A DNA stretch of 64,000 bases from Polytrichum commune (lineage: Eukaryota > Streptophyta > Polytrichopsida > Polytrichales > Polytrichaceae), in the NCBI GenBank assembly GCA_950295325.1, contig OX485803.1, forward strand, positions 14,756,001 to 14,820,000, in the 5' to 3' direction. Positions within the stretch are counted from its first letter, which is position 1. Each line of letters starts with the position of its first letter. The position numbers were made by a program, and so were the translations under genes. Positions 46,876 through 59,211 of the stretch are shown one piece after another. The notes beneath the pieces are model-generated. The model was not told where the DNA came from. It saw only the letters and a list, made by a program, of their open reading frames with translations, and did not search any database.

Positions 46876-48630
46876 GTGGGTTTAGAACAAAATTGTACAA
46901 TGGAAGATACTTATTGATAAGACCATGTGATCCCCCTAGTGAATCCTATTGTACATGAATATGGGTCTTCATCCCAATTAATTGATAACAATCTAAGTAG
47001 CTTAACTACATGATCATTCAATAAGGTCTCTCATTCTACACCAATGTGCATCGTATGGGTCCCAAGAAAATTGGTCACAAAGTTGGAGTTCTCAAGTTGA
47101 TATAGCTAGTGAATGTCTTTTCTAAATTTGGATGATGAGATGGTTGAGGAAACCCAATAAAAAAGAATACATTTTCTAGAGGTGGTCAAAATCCATCGAC
47201 CAAATGATCAATGTCTCTCATTTGTAAGCATGTTTGGTTTGGGATGTTTCCCACACAACTCATTATGATTGATCCTTAGAATGGGCAACACCCAAGGACA
47301 AGAAAATTTGCTTCCTGGTTCAAGTCTTAGTGACCTTCTCCGGGCTTGAAAATGACTTCATAGCATCCTTCTCCTTGAAATCAAATCAATATCGAACACG
47401 ACATTATGCTTAATACATAAAACAATCTCCATGCCAAGTTGGGGGGGGGGTAAGGTTAAAGAAGACATGAAGTGGCTCTGTAATGACTTCTTTTTTTGGA
47501 AAGACCTCGTGGGGCTCTTGGTGGCGATAAAAGGTTAACCAACATTAAGAGAAAAATTGTCAAGTCCAACCACCTGTTATAATGAGTGTATTTGTTAATT
47601 AGGGGGGGGGGTCACAACATAGCACATAGCAACAAAAAAAGCCACATCATATCTCCAAGGGAGATGACTACTTTATTACAAAATAATTTAAAGTACACAT
47701 GGGCTTCAAAAAGCCACTTCAATGCTCCTAGATATTGTACTAGTCCCTGATGGGCATGTAACAAGACTATTATGAAGATTCCCCAAGGTGAACTCAACTA
47801 GGCTATTATGAAGCCAAGTGGATAAGAATGGATTGGTGGCAATCTAATTAACTACTTGTAGCCCCTAGTGGTAATTTTGCTAACTACTTCTAACTCCTCT
47901 TATCATGTATTATCTTAGATATCTTACTCTTATCTTGTCTTATCGTAGCTTGTCAACCTGCTTGTTAGCTCCAAAAAATTAACATGCCCCCGCCCTCCAA
48001 TCACATTGTTGGACACATAACTATGTCCACCTCATCGGTCCCCACTAATGTGCCCAAACACTCCTCATATATTTGTCTATTGCAAATCATGGCGAGAAAA
48101 TGCATAATACATCATTATGGTTGCAGATTTGGTAGAATTGGCAACTAAAAACATTTGGCTAGCAACAAAAATTGATATATATTTATGCATTTTCCCATCA
48201 TGAGTTGCAATGGACAAGTCACATTGGATGGTTGGAATGGACAAGGTTTCTTTTAGTGCAACATGTAGTTTGGTAGTTGCACATCACGAGTAGGACAAAT
48301 GCCCCTCAAGTAGTTTAGCCACTGCAACATTTCAATGCTTGAGAATGTCAGGCAACCTTCAAGATTCAAATAGGTAAGTCGCCATAGCATTTAGATGATT
48401 GAGAAATGAAAGGTAGTGGTTTTGCACACATATAAGAGAGTACCAATCTTCTAGGAGATTTCTCCTTTGCACAAATGCAATCACAAGTTTCCATTGGAGC
48501 TGGATGTGATAATGGGTTTTCATGACACAGACCCCTTGTTTTATTTCTTTTTATTACATCTTGTTGGCATCAAGAAGGGGTACTAATGCTTATATAACAA
48601 GCTGTAGAGGATCCAAGAAACTAAGTATGG
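45930..48630. other. Intergenic stretch; only simple repeats recognised
   Basis: Contains (CT)n at 46831-46871 and two G runs near 47441 and 47602. Minus-strand frames of up to 116 codons (46144-46494) show no domain. No TIR pair found. Confidence 0.5.
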
Positions 48631-48639
48631 TGCTTAGGG

Positions 48640-49460
48640 TCGAGATAACATGGGTCCAAAACACCATGTTTGCCTTTATGGACCTTATTTTTGGACTCAA
48701 GAGTAGAACCATGCTCAAAATTTAGGTTTTGTGGAATTGGGTAAAGTGCTTTCTTTATGACATGACCAACAAGATGTAGTGGAACACACAACGCCACACT
48801 TCTCACCACTTCATTTTTTAGCACCTTGGACTCGGAGCCTAGTGTGAAGTTCTCCTTGGATCCGAAATTTCTTTCTTCTCTTCCCATTGGGAAAACGGGG
48901 GAGTTTCCAAGGTTGGGTCCAATATTAATCTTGAGTCCGGAAGTACTAAGTTCCATTAAGGGGTCTTCCGGAATATGGAGCCCTAGTTCCTTGATCTTGG
49001 ACTTCAATGTCAACCCACCCTTGTTTATTCTACCCCTTGACATCATTTGAGCTCATAAATGGTGGAAAATAATATGGAGCCTTTTCGGATAAAAGCATTA
49101 GTAGAAAGCTACGTATATTATTAATGCATTTACACATACGCATGTGGTGCACCCGTACAAATGACCAAGCCGGTTCATTAAGAAAAAAAGTGTATAGTGT
49201 GAGCAATGGCAATCTTCAAGCTTGGGTACACAAGTAAGGTTCATTAAGGGGTGTTCCAAACTACAAGCTTCTCGGGCCCGGACTTTAATGTGAACCCACC
49301 CTTACTTATTCTACCCTTGACATCATTTGAGCTCATAAAAGTCAACAATAATATAATATAACCTTTTGGGTCGGGGCATTAGTGAAAGGCTACTCATTAC
49401 CGTTGATGCATTCACACACACACGCATGATGTGGTGCACCCACAAGGGCGGTTGATAATT
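48640..49460. repeat. Family H copy followed by a ~150-bp direct duplication
   Basis: 48640-49024 carries family H words (GGGTCCAAAACACC, GACTTCAATGTCAACCCACCC). The next segment, from CCCTTGACATCATTTGAGCTC at 49035, recurs at 49314 with the same order of blocks to GTGGTGCACCC. The intervening 49240-49300 again has AAGGGGTGTTCCAAACT, a family H end, so the whole unit has been duplicated. Confidence 0.6.
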
Positions 49461-49837
49461 AAGTGCACTAAATGTTGTATCTAGTGTCACATGGTATTTT
49501 ATGTCGCCGTGGTAGCTTTTCTAACGACACTTCTTATGGATAAGTTTACAAGTGTTGTCATTGGTGATTGGAAATTGGATGAAATCCACGCTAATTATTG
49601 AAACAAAACATGGTATATTCTACATCCTAACATTTATGTAATGAAATATTGTCATGAGTGATTGAAAGTTGGATGAAAAATCACTTAAGAAGTGACAATA
49701 ATCATTGCAACATTGTTAGTCTACAATGGCCCAAATTGTTCACAAGGAATGACAAAAAATATTGGGTTTACATTTAGCGTTGGTGACACTACACATACAA
49801 TTTACAACTACACTAATTATCCTAATCAATGTGTGTG

Positions 49838-50205
49838 GTAGCAATTCCCAAAACACACACTATTTTGCCAAATCTCAATGTAAGTGAGGGCTGAACTTTT
49901 TACTAAGAGATACAATTTTTTTGAATACATGCTCATTTACCATATATTTCAAGAAAAGTAGTGTGTGCTCTAAGGTGTTTGTAGAGTGATACAAAAATAT
50001 TATATGCAAAGTGAATAGTGCCATATAGAGCTATAACTTTCAGTGAATAGTGTTGGTGTGAATAATATTTTCAGTGAATAATGCCAAATGAAGAGTGCTT
50101 CCCAAATCTTTTGGTGACAATAGTTTCATAGCAAAAGAAAATTTGACATCACCTTCACTAAGTTCCCACACTAACTATTAGCCCTCCCTCACTAATGAGG
50201 ATATC
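49838..50205 (+). repeat. Dispersed repeat (family G), copy 2
   Basis: Matches 38555-38795 but contains about 125 extra bases (about 49970-50100) built from repeated GTGAATAGTG and GTGAATAATG words. Confidence 0.65.
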
Positions 50206-50527
50206 AGTGTGTTATTGAGCAAGACAGATAGAATCGGTGGCACTAAAAAAAGTATTTAGCATAGTAATTAACTGAGTTGTCTTCAAATGTCTAGTGGGAT
50301 GTCTAGTGTGAGATTTGGCAACCTTCAAGCAAGTGTTGGGAGAGATCTGTGGGCATAACTGGTTGATATCCTAGTGTTTCCAAGTCCAACCAATTACATG
50401 TTGACATCGCTCAGTTTTTCTTCATTAAATTGGGGTGTCCTATATAAATTTCTCTAAAACTATTGGTAATTTTTTTTCCGAAGTCTTTAACTTCAGCTGA
50501 TTTGTCTCAAACTCAAGCAGTTCATAT

Positions 50528-50763
50528 GCAACTGTATTGATTATCCTAATTAGTGCATATTACTATTTGGAGTTACGTAGTGCAATAACATCTTACTCAA
50601 GAGTCCAATTTTTACCATCAAAAGTTCAATAGGGTGTTCAAGCATTACAAAACATAAATGACTTTTGCCTGGTAAAATATTGCATTGTCACTAAGCAGTT
50701 GTAGCACTACATAACTCCAAAAGGTACCACACACTAATTAGGATAACCAGTGCAATACAATCA
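50528..50763. mobile_element. Small foldback MITE-like element
   Basis: The left arm (ACTGTATTGATTATCCTAAT, then TAGTGCA and TTTGGAGTTACGTAGTGC) is repeated inverted at the right end (GTAGCACTACATAACTCCAA to TTAGGATAACCAGTGCAATAC). A related single end (ATTATCCTAATCAATGTGTG) sits at 49816 next to family G. Confidence 0.65.
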
Positions 50764-51450
50764 GGACTCTATAAGTGTTACCCCTATAAGCATTATAATT
50801 CCATGTATGTTAAGAAAATTTTACTCCCCTACAAAGACACAATTGGTAAGACTAGTGAGTGTTATGTGTTAAGTGTTATAACATGCTCTACTCGTTTCTT
50901 TGTTAATTGCACCTCTATAAGTGTTAGTTTTGAGAAAATCAAGGTAATAATATATGAGAGCATACATTTTAAACATGTAATCACATTTATCCCATTTTCT
51001 TTGCGAACAAGTCAAATATTCTTTCTTATTTAGAGATCCTTCCTCCTTGTGCACTTTCAAGCAATTTGGGAGAGGAGATGGCAAACAGAGAAGGTTTGGG
51101 AGTTGGGGTGCTTGCTAGGTGTTGTTTGCTAGTTGGGGCTTACAGTACTTGATATAGCATCTTTCAGGCGCAACAATCAGGGTCAATAATCAAACATGCG
51201 CATACACTATATGGAGTTTTTTTTTTTTTTTTTTTTTTTCCTTTTTCTTTTCAGAAAATTGCAAGTAGATTGTTAGTCAACAAGTTTATGGATCAATCAA
51301 GGGTATGGAGCCTAAATTTTATTTGATTTTTTCCTTCTTTTTTTCCCAAGATGTTGTAAACAAATTTTTTCAAGATTGTAAAAGATTGTCACTGCATTGG
51401 TTTAGATTTTCAAGTTGGAGGACGTTGTCGGGTAGAGAGGGTTCCGCCTT
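50764..51450. other. Intergenic; poly(T) tract only
   Basis: Includes an uninterrupted run of over 20 T at about 51216-51239. No gene recognised. Confidence 0.55.
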
Positions 51451-52265
51451 GGGAAAGCGCTGGGCTTCTGGCTGCAACTAGATTTTATCGGACCCGTCGA
51501 ATCTTCTGATCTTCAATCGAATCTTCCGGTCTTCAATTTCTTCAATTTCTTCTAATCTTCAACCTCTTTCCCGTCGACCTATCCTGTTGCGGCTCTATAT
51601 GGATAAAGGGTAAGGGTAGTGTGATAAGAAACCACGGGCTTCGGACGGGTAAAACGGGACGTCAGAACACGAGCTGACGTCCGAAAGATTGGCTCCTAAA
51701 CTTTCAAACCCACGGTGACCAGCAATCGCGCCTCACCAGTGGGAACGACAGAAAACAACCTTGTGGGTGATTAATCCCACTTCGTTGTCACACAGGAAAC
51801 AAATTACGATGCAGAAATGAAATGCAACTAGCCTCCAAAACCAGCTTGGAATCACACACACAAGAAAAAGACAACGTGCCACAAGCAACCACACATTCGA
51901 GTCTTGAAGCCTTCAATTCTTTAATTTGTCCGTCTTCTATGGTCGGTCGAAGTCTCAGCTCTTCTTTTAAGAACCAACAGACTTCCTTCCACTCAAACAA
52001 GCACAAATCTTGATTGCTAACTTCCAAAACAACAAGTGAGATCTCTCATGAATCACAAATCCCTCGTATTTTATTTCATATTCTTCTAAAAAACAACTCA
52101 CACCGTGAGCTTCGAATTCACTTCTCTCTCTCAACAACTTCTCTCCCACAATAATCACATGACATTTTTCCTTCACCACCTCTCCCTATCCATGCGAGAG
52201 ACAAAGTTCTCTCTTATCCTCGTCACATGGCTTCTAATCACCCATTGGTCCAAAGTAACTCAAGA
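51450..52265. other. More GC-rich segment, possible solo LTR or retroelement end, unproven
   Basis: A change in composition starts near 51430 (GTCGGGTAGAGAGGG) with CTTC-rich blocks and a perfect ACGTCAG...CTGACGT inverted pair at about 51659-51685. Short frames on the minus strand (51788-52179) have no domain. It resembles LTR-type sequence in texture, but I could not find a matching second copy, a primer-binding site or clear TG...CA ends. Confidence 0.3.
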
Positions 52266-52460
52266 TAACTAAAAGACAAAAATAAACTATGAGTAAATAA
52301 AAAGGTAATCTATTTCTATCATTTGGTAAAGGTAACTAAAAGTAACTATGAGTAAACATAAAGGTAAGCAACTTCTATCCACTTCTATCCTTAGGTAATG
52401 ATAACTAAAATAAACTATGAGTAAATAAAAAAAGTAATCTACTTCTATTCTTTATTATTT
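52265..52460. repeat. Tandem minisatellite, about three units of 60-70 bp
   Basis: Units contain AACTATGAGTAAA-AAAAAGGTAA followed by CTTCTATCCTTTGGTAA-like and GTAACTAAAA blocks, at about 52270, 52335 and 52400. Confidence 0.65.
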
Positions 52461-52706
52461 TTCTCCAAGACCAAGACTCACAATGCAATATTAAATACAT
52501 ACACATCTATATAGTGTACGTATTTACATCACGACGACGTGGCAGTGGGCAACAATAACCACAACAAGGCATTCATCATTTAGTTTGCACCACACATCTA
52601 CACTTATTCTTCACGAGGCCTCAAAATTGATTTTGTACCATCCATTTATATTTTGAGCGTTTCTTTTTTAGTGGAGGCTTGCAATGGGCAAGGGTAAAGA
52701 ACTCAC

Positions 52707-53540
52707 TTTAAGGAGAAGCTAGAGATCGTTTCCCATTATGAGAACTTGGTGGCTTTAGGGATGAAAATTAATAAGAAAGCATTGACAGAGTGGGCAAATA
52801 TCAAATTTGATACTTTAGTTTCGCAGATGACTATTGGTAAAGCCTTGAAGAAAAAAAGACTCACTTACCACTATTGATGTGGGTCATTTCGCTGATTCAA
52901 TGTGCATTAGGAAGGTGCAATGTCCCGAAGTGGAGCAAGCTACTTTTAGCTGGTTTACAACAATGCAAGAGAAGATTGCAACCATATCCGATGATCTATT
53001 GGTAGTTGCAACACATCGATTCTATGCTTTGCAACCTAGAGATCCTAGTGAGAAGGAACTCTAGTTTTCACATGAGTGGGTAACCAAATTCAAGAAGAGG
53101 TTTAACATCAAGGCATACACGCATCACGGTGAAGATGCTTGTTCTGACACTTCAGTAGAGGTATTGCGGAGGATGGGGGAGATCAAAGCTATTGTATCCG
53201 AATACCATAGCAATGATGTTTTTAACATGGATGAGATGGGGTTTTTTTTTTTAAGGTTAGAGCCAAATCGAATGTTGGCTACGAGAGACTATATGGGATG
53301 AAGAAGCAAAAAAAAATGGATTATTGTGGCGTTCACTGCAAATGCTACAAGTACCATTTGCCTTCCTCCACTGATAAATAATCAGTAATTGAAGACGCGG
53401 GACTTTACATCTAGGAACATTTGCTCTCCGGAGAATTTGGGTATTAAGTGGGCTGCTAACAAGAAGGCGTGGATGACTACCGTCATTTTTTAGCAGTTTA
53501 TACTAGATTTTGATAGGAGGATTGTTGCGCACCTTTCCAT
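52707..53540 (+). pseudogene. pogo/Tigger-like (CENP-B type) transposase relic
   Basis: Translated pieces in order: an HTH region (KEKLEIVSHYENLVALGMKI, then LTEWANIKFDTLVSQMTIGK), a second DNA-binding segment (VEQATFSWFTTMQEKIATIS), the VTKFKKRFNIKA linker, and the start of a DDE domain (DVFNMDEMGFF) followed in other frames by TANATS-like and KKAWMTTVIF-like pieces. At least four stops or frameshifts break it. The domain ends at FDRRIVAHL, before the expected second Asp, because an unrelated repeat begins near 53540. Family identity rests on this motif order. TIRs were not located. Confidence 0.65.
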
Positions 53541-53574
53541 GAGGAGTGCCCAAAACACCATGGGCACAAGGGGG

Positions 53575-53740
53575 ACCCCGGAGTGACACCCGGGACTTGT
53601 GGCACAATTGGTAAGAGGGCCCAAGTGATCCTTAGCCCTAGCGGCTAAGGAAAAATGTTTACGTGGCCCCAACTCTTGGTAAAGAGACAAAAGAATTCTT
53701 GACGGTGGGGTAGAGGCCCTGCCGAAAGTCCTAGAGGCTT
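53575..53740 (+). repeat. Dispersed repeat, copy 1 (related sequence 63270-63800)
   Basis: The block GCCCCAACTCTTGG-AAAGAGACAAAA through TTCTTGACGGTGGGGTAG and AAAGTCCTAGAGGCTTA is shared with 63720-63798. AGAGGGCCCAAGTGATCCT is shared with 63282-63300, and GGAGTGAC-CCCGGGA with 63506. The order of blocks differs between copies. TGGCACAATTGGTAAGAG looks like a tRNA A box, but no B box follows. Confidence 0.6.
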
Positions 53741-53871
53741 ATATGGGTAAGGTGGTGTGGCCGAACCCACCCGAGGCCGAACGGCATAGTTGGTATTGGC
53801 CCAATGTGAGGGCATAGTTGCCTAGTATGGTTCTTGAGCTATGTGATGACAAATGAAGTTGATAAACAAAC

Positions 53872-54290
53872 ATGAGGAAGGTCAAGGCAATCCAAGAGTG
53901 GAAGCGGCCCTTGACCCAAAGAGGGCTTAGGTCATTGCTTGGCCTAGCCAACTACTACCACTGCTTCATTTGAGACTTTTCTAAGGTTGCTAGGACCTTA
54001 TCTAACTTGTTGGAAAAATGACTATCCCAAGAGTGGGATGAGCCTTGTCACCAAGCCTTTGGGGAGCTTAAGAGCAAGTTGTCTTCACGGCCTGTGCTCA
54101 AGTTCACAGAGTTTGACAAACCTTTTGAGGCGCATACACAGCGAGTGACTTTGCCATTGGTGGATTGTTGATGCAAGATGGATGGCCATTGCATATGAGA
54201 GCATGAAGCTCAATGGTTGTGAAAGGAGACGGCCGACTCATGACAAAGAATTTTCGCCGTAGTGCATTGCTTGATAACGTGGCAACATTA
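53872..54290 (+). pseudogene. Ty3/gypsy chromovirus pol fragment (RT end and RNase H start), left part
   Basis: Reads MRKVKAIQEWKRPLTQ, LRSLLGLANYYHCFI, SQEWDEPCHQAFGELKSKLS and PVLKFTEFDKPFEAH, then shifted frames reaching the AVVHCL-TWQH region. These are the connection of RT to RNase H in Ty3/gypsy polyproteins. Several stops and frameshifts show it is dead. The sequence is cut at TGGCAACATTA by the LINE and resumes at 59613 at exactly the same codon. Confidence 0.75.
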
Positions 54291-55369
54291 GAAGAAGAAG
54301 AAGAAGAACTCCAACCCTTCTTAGGGGCCGGAGTGAATAGAGTGTCTGTTCGTAGGACATCCTTAGCCATACCCCAGGGTAGTGGCGTTGGGTGTAATAC
54401 TACTTCACCCTTTTCAGGGAGTAGACACTATGTTGTCATCAGTTAATTAGTTTTACCGGGAGAACCGGTGAAGGAGGTGAGGGGTGGGGGCAATGTGTCC
54501 TGGGAATTAAGTATGGGTTTGTAAGTTATGGATGGGCTGTTTATTTTCAATCCGTTTTTTATGAATTAAAATTGAGTGTGCATATTGTATGGCTATTATG
54601 TTGATTTGTCTAAATGTGTTCTTAATTTGTGGAGTGGGGAGTTTGAGTTGCGTGTGTAACGCAGTCATCGAAGGGATGTGAGTAGTGGCTCTAGCACCTG
54701 ATGCCAATACAATGAGTGGGGCTACCTGCCATCCATTTGAAATGAGATTGTTAATGAGTGGTTGATATTTGGTGGTTTTTCTTTCAAGTGTTTCGGCAGG
54801 GAACCTATCATTACAGTATGTGAATTCTATGTATTGTATAGTAATTGTTGGTGTGGGTGCAACTGGTGGTGGGGAATTATATGGATGTCCAATGACGCAC
54901 AGGATGTCGGGTTTGAGTCGAGCATTGCAATGACAGCGTGGTGTGTCGCATGTACAGGGTAGCAACCATGTGGGTACTGTGTTTTCTTGAGGGGAGTCGT
55001 TGTATATGTCTGCATTCATGAGTGTATAGTGTCTCATAATTTTGTTGGAGATGAGAAGTTTACGGATTTCCCAGACAACTTTATTATGGCGGTTTGTGAT
55101 TAGTGCATGGATGTGTTGTTGTTTACATTTAAGAAGTACATGTAACCATGTATTTGCTTCAGGCGAGTTACATATTGGGCATGTGTGGGATGGGTATGCG
55201 GTGTTTATCCGTTATAGCCGGGTTATTCCAAAAATCATTTGATAATGCCTTGTCAATGTCATTGTTTGCAAGCCATTTGTGTAGTTGGTGTGTTTGGGAT
55301 GCCATAATTGTCAAGTTGCGCTTTTTGTCATATTTAAGGATGTATTGTCCAAGATGACGAATAGGGCCT

Positions 55370-56299
55370 TTATATGGTGTGGCTTGCATTGAATGCCACC
55401 AATTTTTTTTGGAGGTAATATGGCATGGGGTGGGCATGTTCGTAAGGTTCTTCGGCATGTATGTGGTCTAGTGTACATCCCATTTTAGCTAGTTTATCGG
55501 CTTGTTCATTCCCACTTATGTTTGCGTGGGCCTTGACTTTATGGAGTGTGGTTGTTTGTGTGCGAGTTTGTAGCATCCTAACTATAGATTCAAGTATTTT
55601 TTTGTCGGGGTGGCTGTTATGTAAGGTTGGGTGTTTTGTTTGTGTGTTGATGAGGTATAGGACGTTAAGACAATCCGTGAAGATGTGAGCAGGTTCGTTC
55701 CGATATGTGGTAGTAAGGAGGCATACGGTATGGTGTACAACCATGAGTTCTGCTCTTAGGATATTTTGGAGTCCTGGCAGCCGTTCATCGATTTTTAGAT
55801 TTTTGAAAGGATTATAGATTCCATAGCCTGTTTTTTCGCGAATCCATTGTTCTTGGGTTATTGCTTTGGGAGGTATAAATGATCCATCTGTGTAATAGCA
55901 GAGGTGCGGTTGGTATTTGAGAGGGAGGCATATGTTTTGATTGTTAAGTGGTGGGATATGAGTAGGTGGGGTCGTAATTGGGGAAGGCATATATGGGAGT
56001 TGGGACCATGTTTTATTGCGATTCACTGGGGTGTTCAAGGGTGTGGGGGAGGGGGGGGGGGGGGACAATTGTGTTGAATATTGAAGGTATTTGTAATGTG
56101 GTGCCGAGGATGTCCATGTGACGGACATACTCTCGCATCGCAGGAGGTGAGGTTTTATGGTGTATACATAGGACATGTATGTCTCGGCTTTCAATTCGGG
56201 GTTCGATTCGTAATTCTGGTGGTATGGTGGGTTCGTCATATGTAATGGTATCTGCTTTGAAGTGTGTGATGACATGTGAGTCCGAAAAGGGGCCTTCAT
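55370..56299 (-). pseudogene. RNase H domain segment of the LINE ORF2
   Basis: The longest surviving frame of the LINE. Four acidic catalytic positions are visible in order: YYTDGSF, LRAELMVVHH, IFTDCLN and SGNEQADKLAKMG, the last preceded by HKVKAHANISG with the conserved His. This domain would remove the RNA strand during reverse transcription. It overlaps, in a different frame, the preceding connection segment ending near 56013, so a frameshift separates it from upstream pol. Confidence 0.8.
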
Positions 56300-58800
56300 G
56301 GGGATGAAGGTTGTGATACCAGTTAGGGTCTGTTGTGATGAGTATCGTCATTGTATTAGGGTCGTTTTTGGCGGCTAGGCGTGCCCAATGGAGGGCTTGG
56401 TTGGCGTCATCTTCTGTATGAGGGTGAGCATACCCGTTCCCAATCCATTTATGTTGGAACGCGGTTCCTATGGACCCGAATACTTTATCTCGAAGGTATG
56501 GGGAGGAGAATTGGCTTAAGGAGGTGGGGCATGTGACGGGTGAGGAGAAGTGTGAGTGGGTGATTTGGAATGAGTCAATGATGTGTGTAAGGATGTCGTT
56601 GGGTAATGTGTATTGGGAAAATTTGAGGGGGTCATTCTTGGGTATTTTGTATTTGTATCGTTTGTACAACCATGCGACTTCTTGTTCAAATGATTGGATG
56701 GGGGGTTCTAAATTATGTGATTGATGTGATGCGGTTTGGTATCTTTCCCATAACCATTGGAGTTGATGCTCCGGAATGGTAATTAAATGGCGCCCATCCT
56801 CGTCATATATATGTGATGCACCATGTTGGCTTTGGATTGTGGGATGGGTGTGGGCGATGTCAATATCGGGGTTGTAGTCGTTAATAGAGATGTGACATAA
56901 AGGGATGTTGTGTGTGGGGGGGGGGAATGTGTCGTGCGTCTCGTATTTGTGCTTCCTTAAAATTGGAGTTTAAAATGTGGGTAAAGTGTTGATGTTGTTT
57001 GTGAGTATAGTATTGGGTTAGGAGTAAGATGTTATGGTTAATGGTATTTTGACTTTCCCATGGGAATAAGTCCCTTTGAGGGAGTCGTTGGGGTTAATCC
57101 ATTGGCATAAATAGGATGTGTACGTTTTCATGATTTGGTTTTTATCTATGTAGGTGTGGGAGCGGTCTCTTAGTATGGAGTGTAGTGGGTAGAGGGTGGG
57201 GTTTTGTAGGATGTGTAGTGGTGTTTTCGGGTGTACTGGTGGTGGTAGTGGCGGAGGGGGGTCACTTGGATTCCGTATTCTTGGATTTATTTGATGGGGT
57301 AGTATTTTGTATGAATCTTGTAGGGTGTTTGGTAAGGCGTGCGTTGGGCAATTGTTTGGGCATTGAATTCGGCATGTTGATTCGCAAAAGAGTAGCCTTG
57401 CGTGGTCTAGAGCGGCTTTAAGTGTTTTGGTGGGTGCGTCATAGTAATATTTGAATTCGTCGTTGGACATTAATTGGGTGCCATTAGGGTGTGTTATTTG
57501 TTTAAGGTCGGTGATGTTGTGAAGGATTAATTTATGTAGGTATTTAAGAGAGGTTGTGTAGGTTAATGTGGGGATATTTTGAGAGTGTTGCATCCATTGT
57601 GTTTCAAGTGGTGTGGGAAGGAGTGGGAATTTTACGAGTGTGCTTCGTAAGTGGGCTCCGCTAGTTGTTTTGAATAAATATAATGTTCGTGTGATTGGTG
57701 ATCGGATACAATCATGTTGGGATATGCGTGGGAGGTTGAGGGATCCTCCGTGTTTGGCAAGTATGTGTGTTGTTAGTCCGGTGTAGATTTTTCCAAGTCG
57801 TCCTTTGTCATTAAGGGAGTTAATGAGTTTCTCACCTATGCATGTGATGTATGCGTTTTTTAGAGAAAATGCTTTGGTGCCAAACATATTGTGAGGGAGT
57901 TAGGCGACTGCGTTCAACATACATTTTGGGAGGCCACATATAGTTTTGTGGAGGGCAATTACTCGTTTATCAAGTTTTTAATGGCGGGGAATGAATATGG
58001 GACTGCATAAAAGCTATAGGCGATGCCAGCTCTTATGACAATCATTTGTATTTTTTGTTTCATGGTGGTTGGGCACGTTAATAGGAGTTTACATTATTTG
58101 ATGAGTTTGGTTGTGGTTATGTGTGTTTGGGTTTTCCATTGAAGTGATGGGACTAGGTTGATTCCAAGATATACGTATGGCTCGTGTTGACTTAGGGTAG
58201 GGATGGGTTGGTCCCTAAAGTTTATATTAGCATTTTCTAAGTGCATTTTGAAAACTTGGGGGTTAAGTTTTGATTTGTTTGGGCATCCCGTGACTGGACA
58301 TTTTGGGATGCCTAGGTCCATGCCTACTCATTCGCAATATTTGTCTAGTTTGTCTAGTTGAAGTTGTAGGGATGTTAAACTGTGGGATATTGCTGCTAAG
58401 TCGTCGGCGTAGGTTGCAGAACTGAGTTGTGTAGCGGAGGTATTAAAAGTGTATCCATTATTTCCCCGTTGTAGCCACCTAAGGAGTGGTTCGAGAAAGA
58501 TGATAAAAATGTATGGACTTAAAGTGTCTTCTTGTATAGTTCTTCATTGAATAGGTATTGGTTGTGTCTTGCCAAAGTGTTCGCCGGTAATGTGATAGTT
58601 GATTGTGAGTAGATATTTCCTACTAGGGCCACCGCATCATGTGGGTAGCCTAAGTCCTTCATAATGGCAAGGAGTCGAGCATGGTCGATAGATCCAAATG
58701 CGTTTTTGAAGTCTATGTATAGGATGTAAATATCTTGGTTGGTAAATCGTGCATCTTCTAGTGCAGCTATAATTGTTTGGAGTTGGCGGGCGGTGCATCA

Positions 58801-59211
58801 CTATGCTCGGAAGCCCTCTTGACTATCGTGTAGGATTTGGTATTTTCCACCGTATGCGGAGATGATGCTTATGAGGGTGCTAGTGAATAATTTATATATT
58901 GTATTAGCGAGTGCAATTGGTCGATGGTTGGTAAGGTGGTACGGGTGTCCCTTTTTGTACAAAAGTATTGTGAGGCTTGTTTTCCAAGAGTCGGGGATTT
59001 GTCTTTGCTTATAACAGTGGGTAAAGAATAGTAGGAGTAATTTGTAGAACCTAGGAGGCATGGTTTTTAGTATGACATTGGGGATTTTTTCTAGGCCATG
59101 AGTTTTCCCATTGGCCAAGTTTTTGAGGCACATGTCGTATGTTGCTTGGTCTACGTATGTGTGGAGGGGAGTAAGGGCATCACCCCGTTTTTCAATAGTG
59201 TACCCATTCAA
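58801..59211 (-). pseudogene. Reverse transcriptase N-terminal half of the LINE ORF2
   Basis: Carries fingers and palm motifs of non-LTR RT: LANGKTHGLEKIPNVILK, WKTSLTILLYKKG, NHRPIALANTIYKLFT and SQEGFRA. The frame then breaks. The YADD-type catalytic motif would lie in the broken stretch 58800-58330; the plus strand has GTCGTCGGCGTA at about 58401, which reads YADD on the minus strand. Confidence 0.75.

Noticed and set aside
53600-53650. A tRNA gene suggested by an A-box-like sequence
   Set aside because: No B box, acceptor stem or anticodon arm can be formed downstream.
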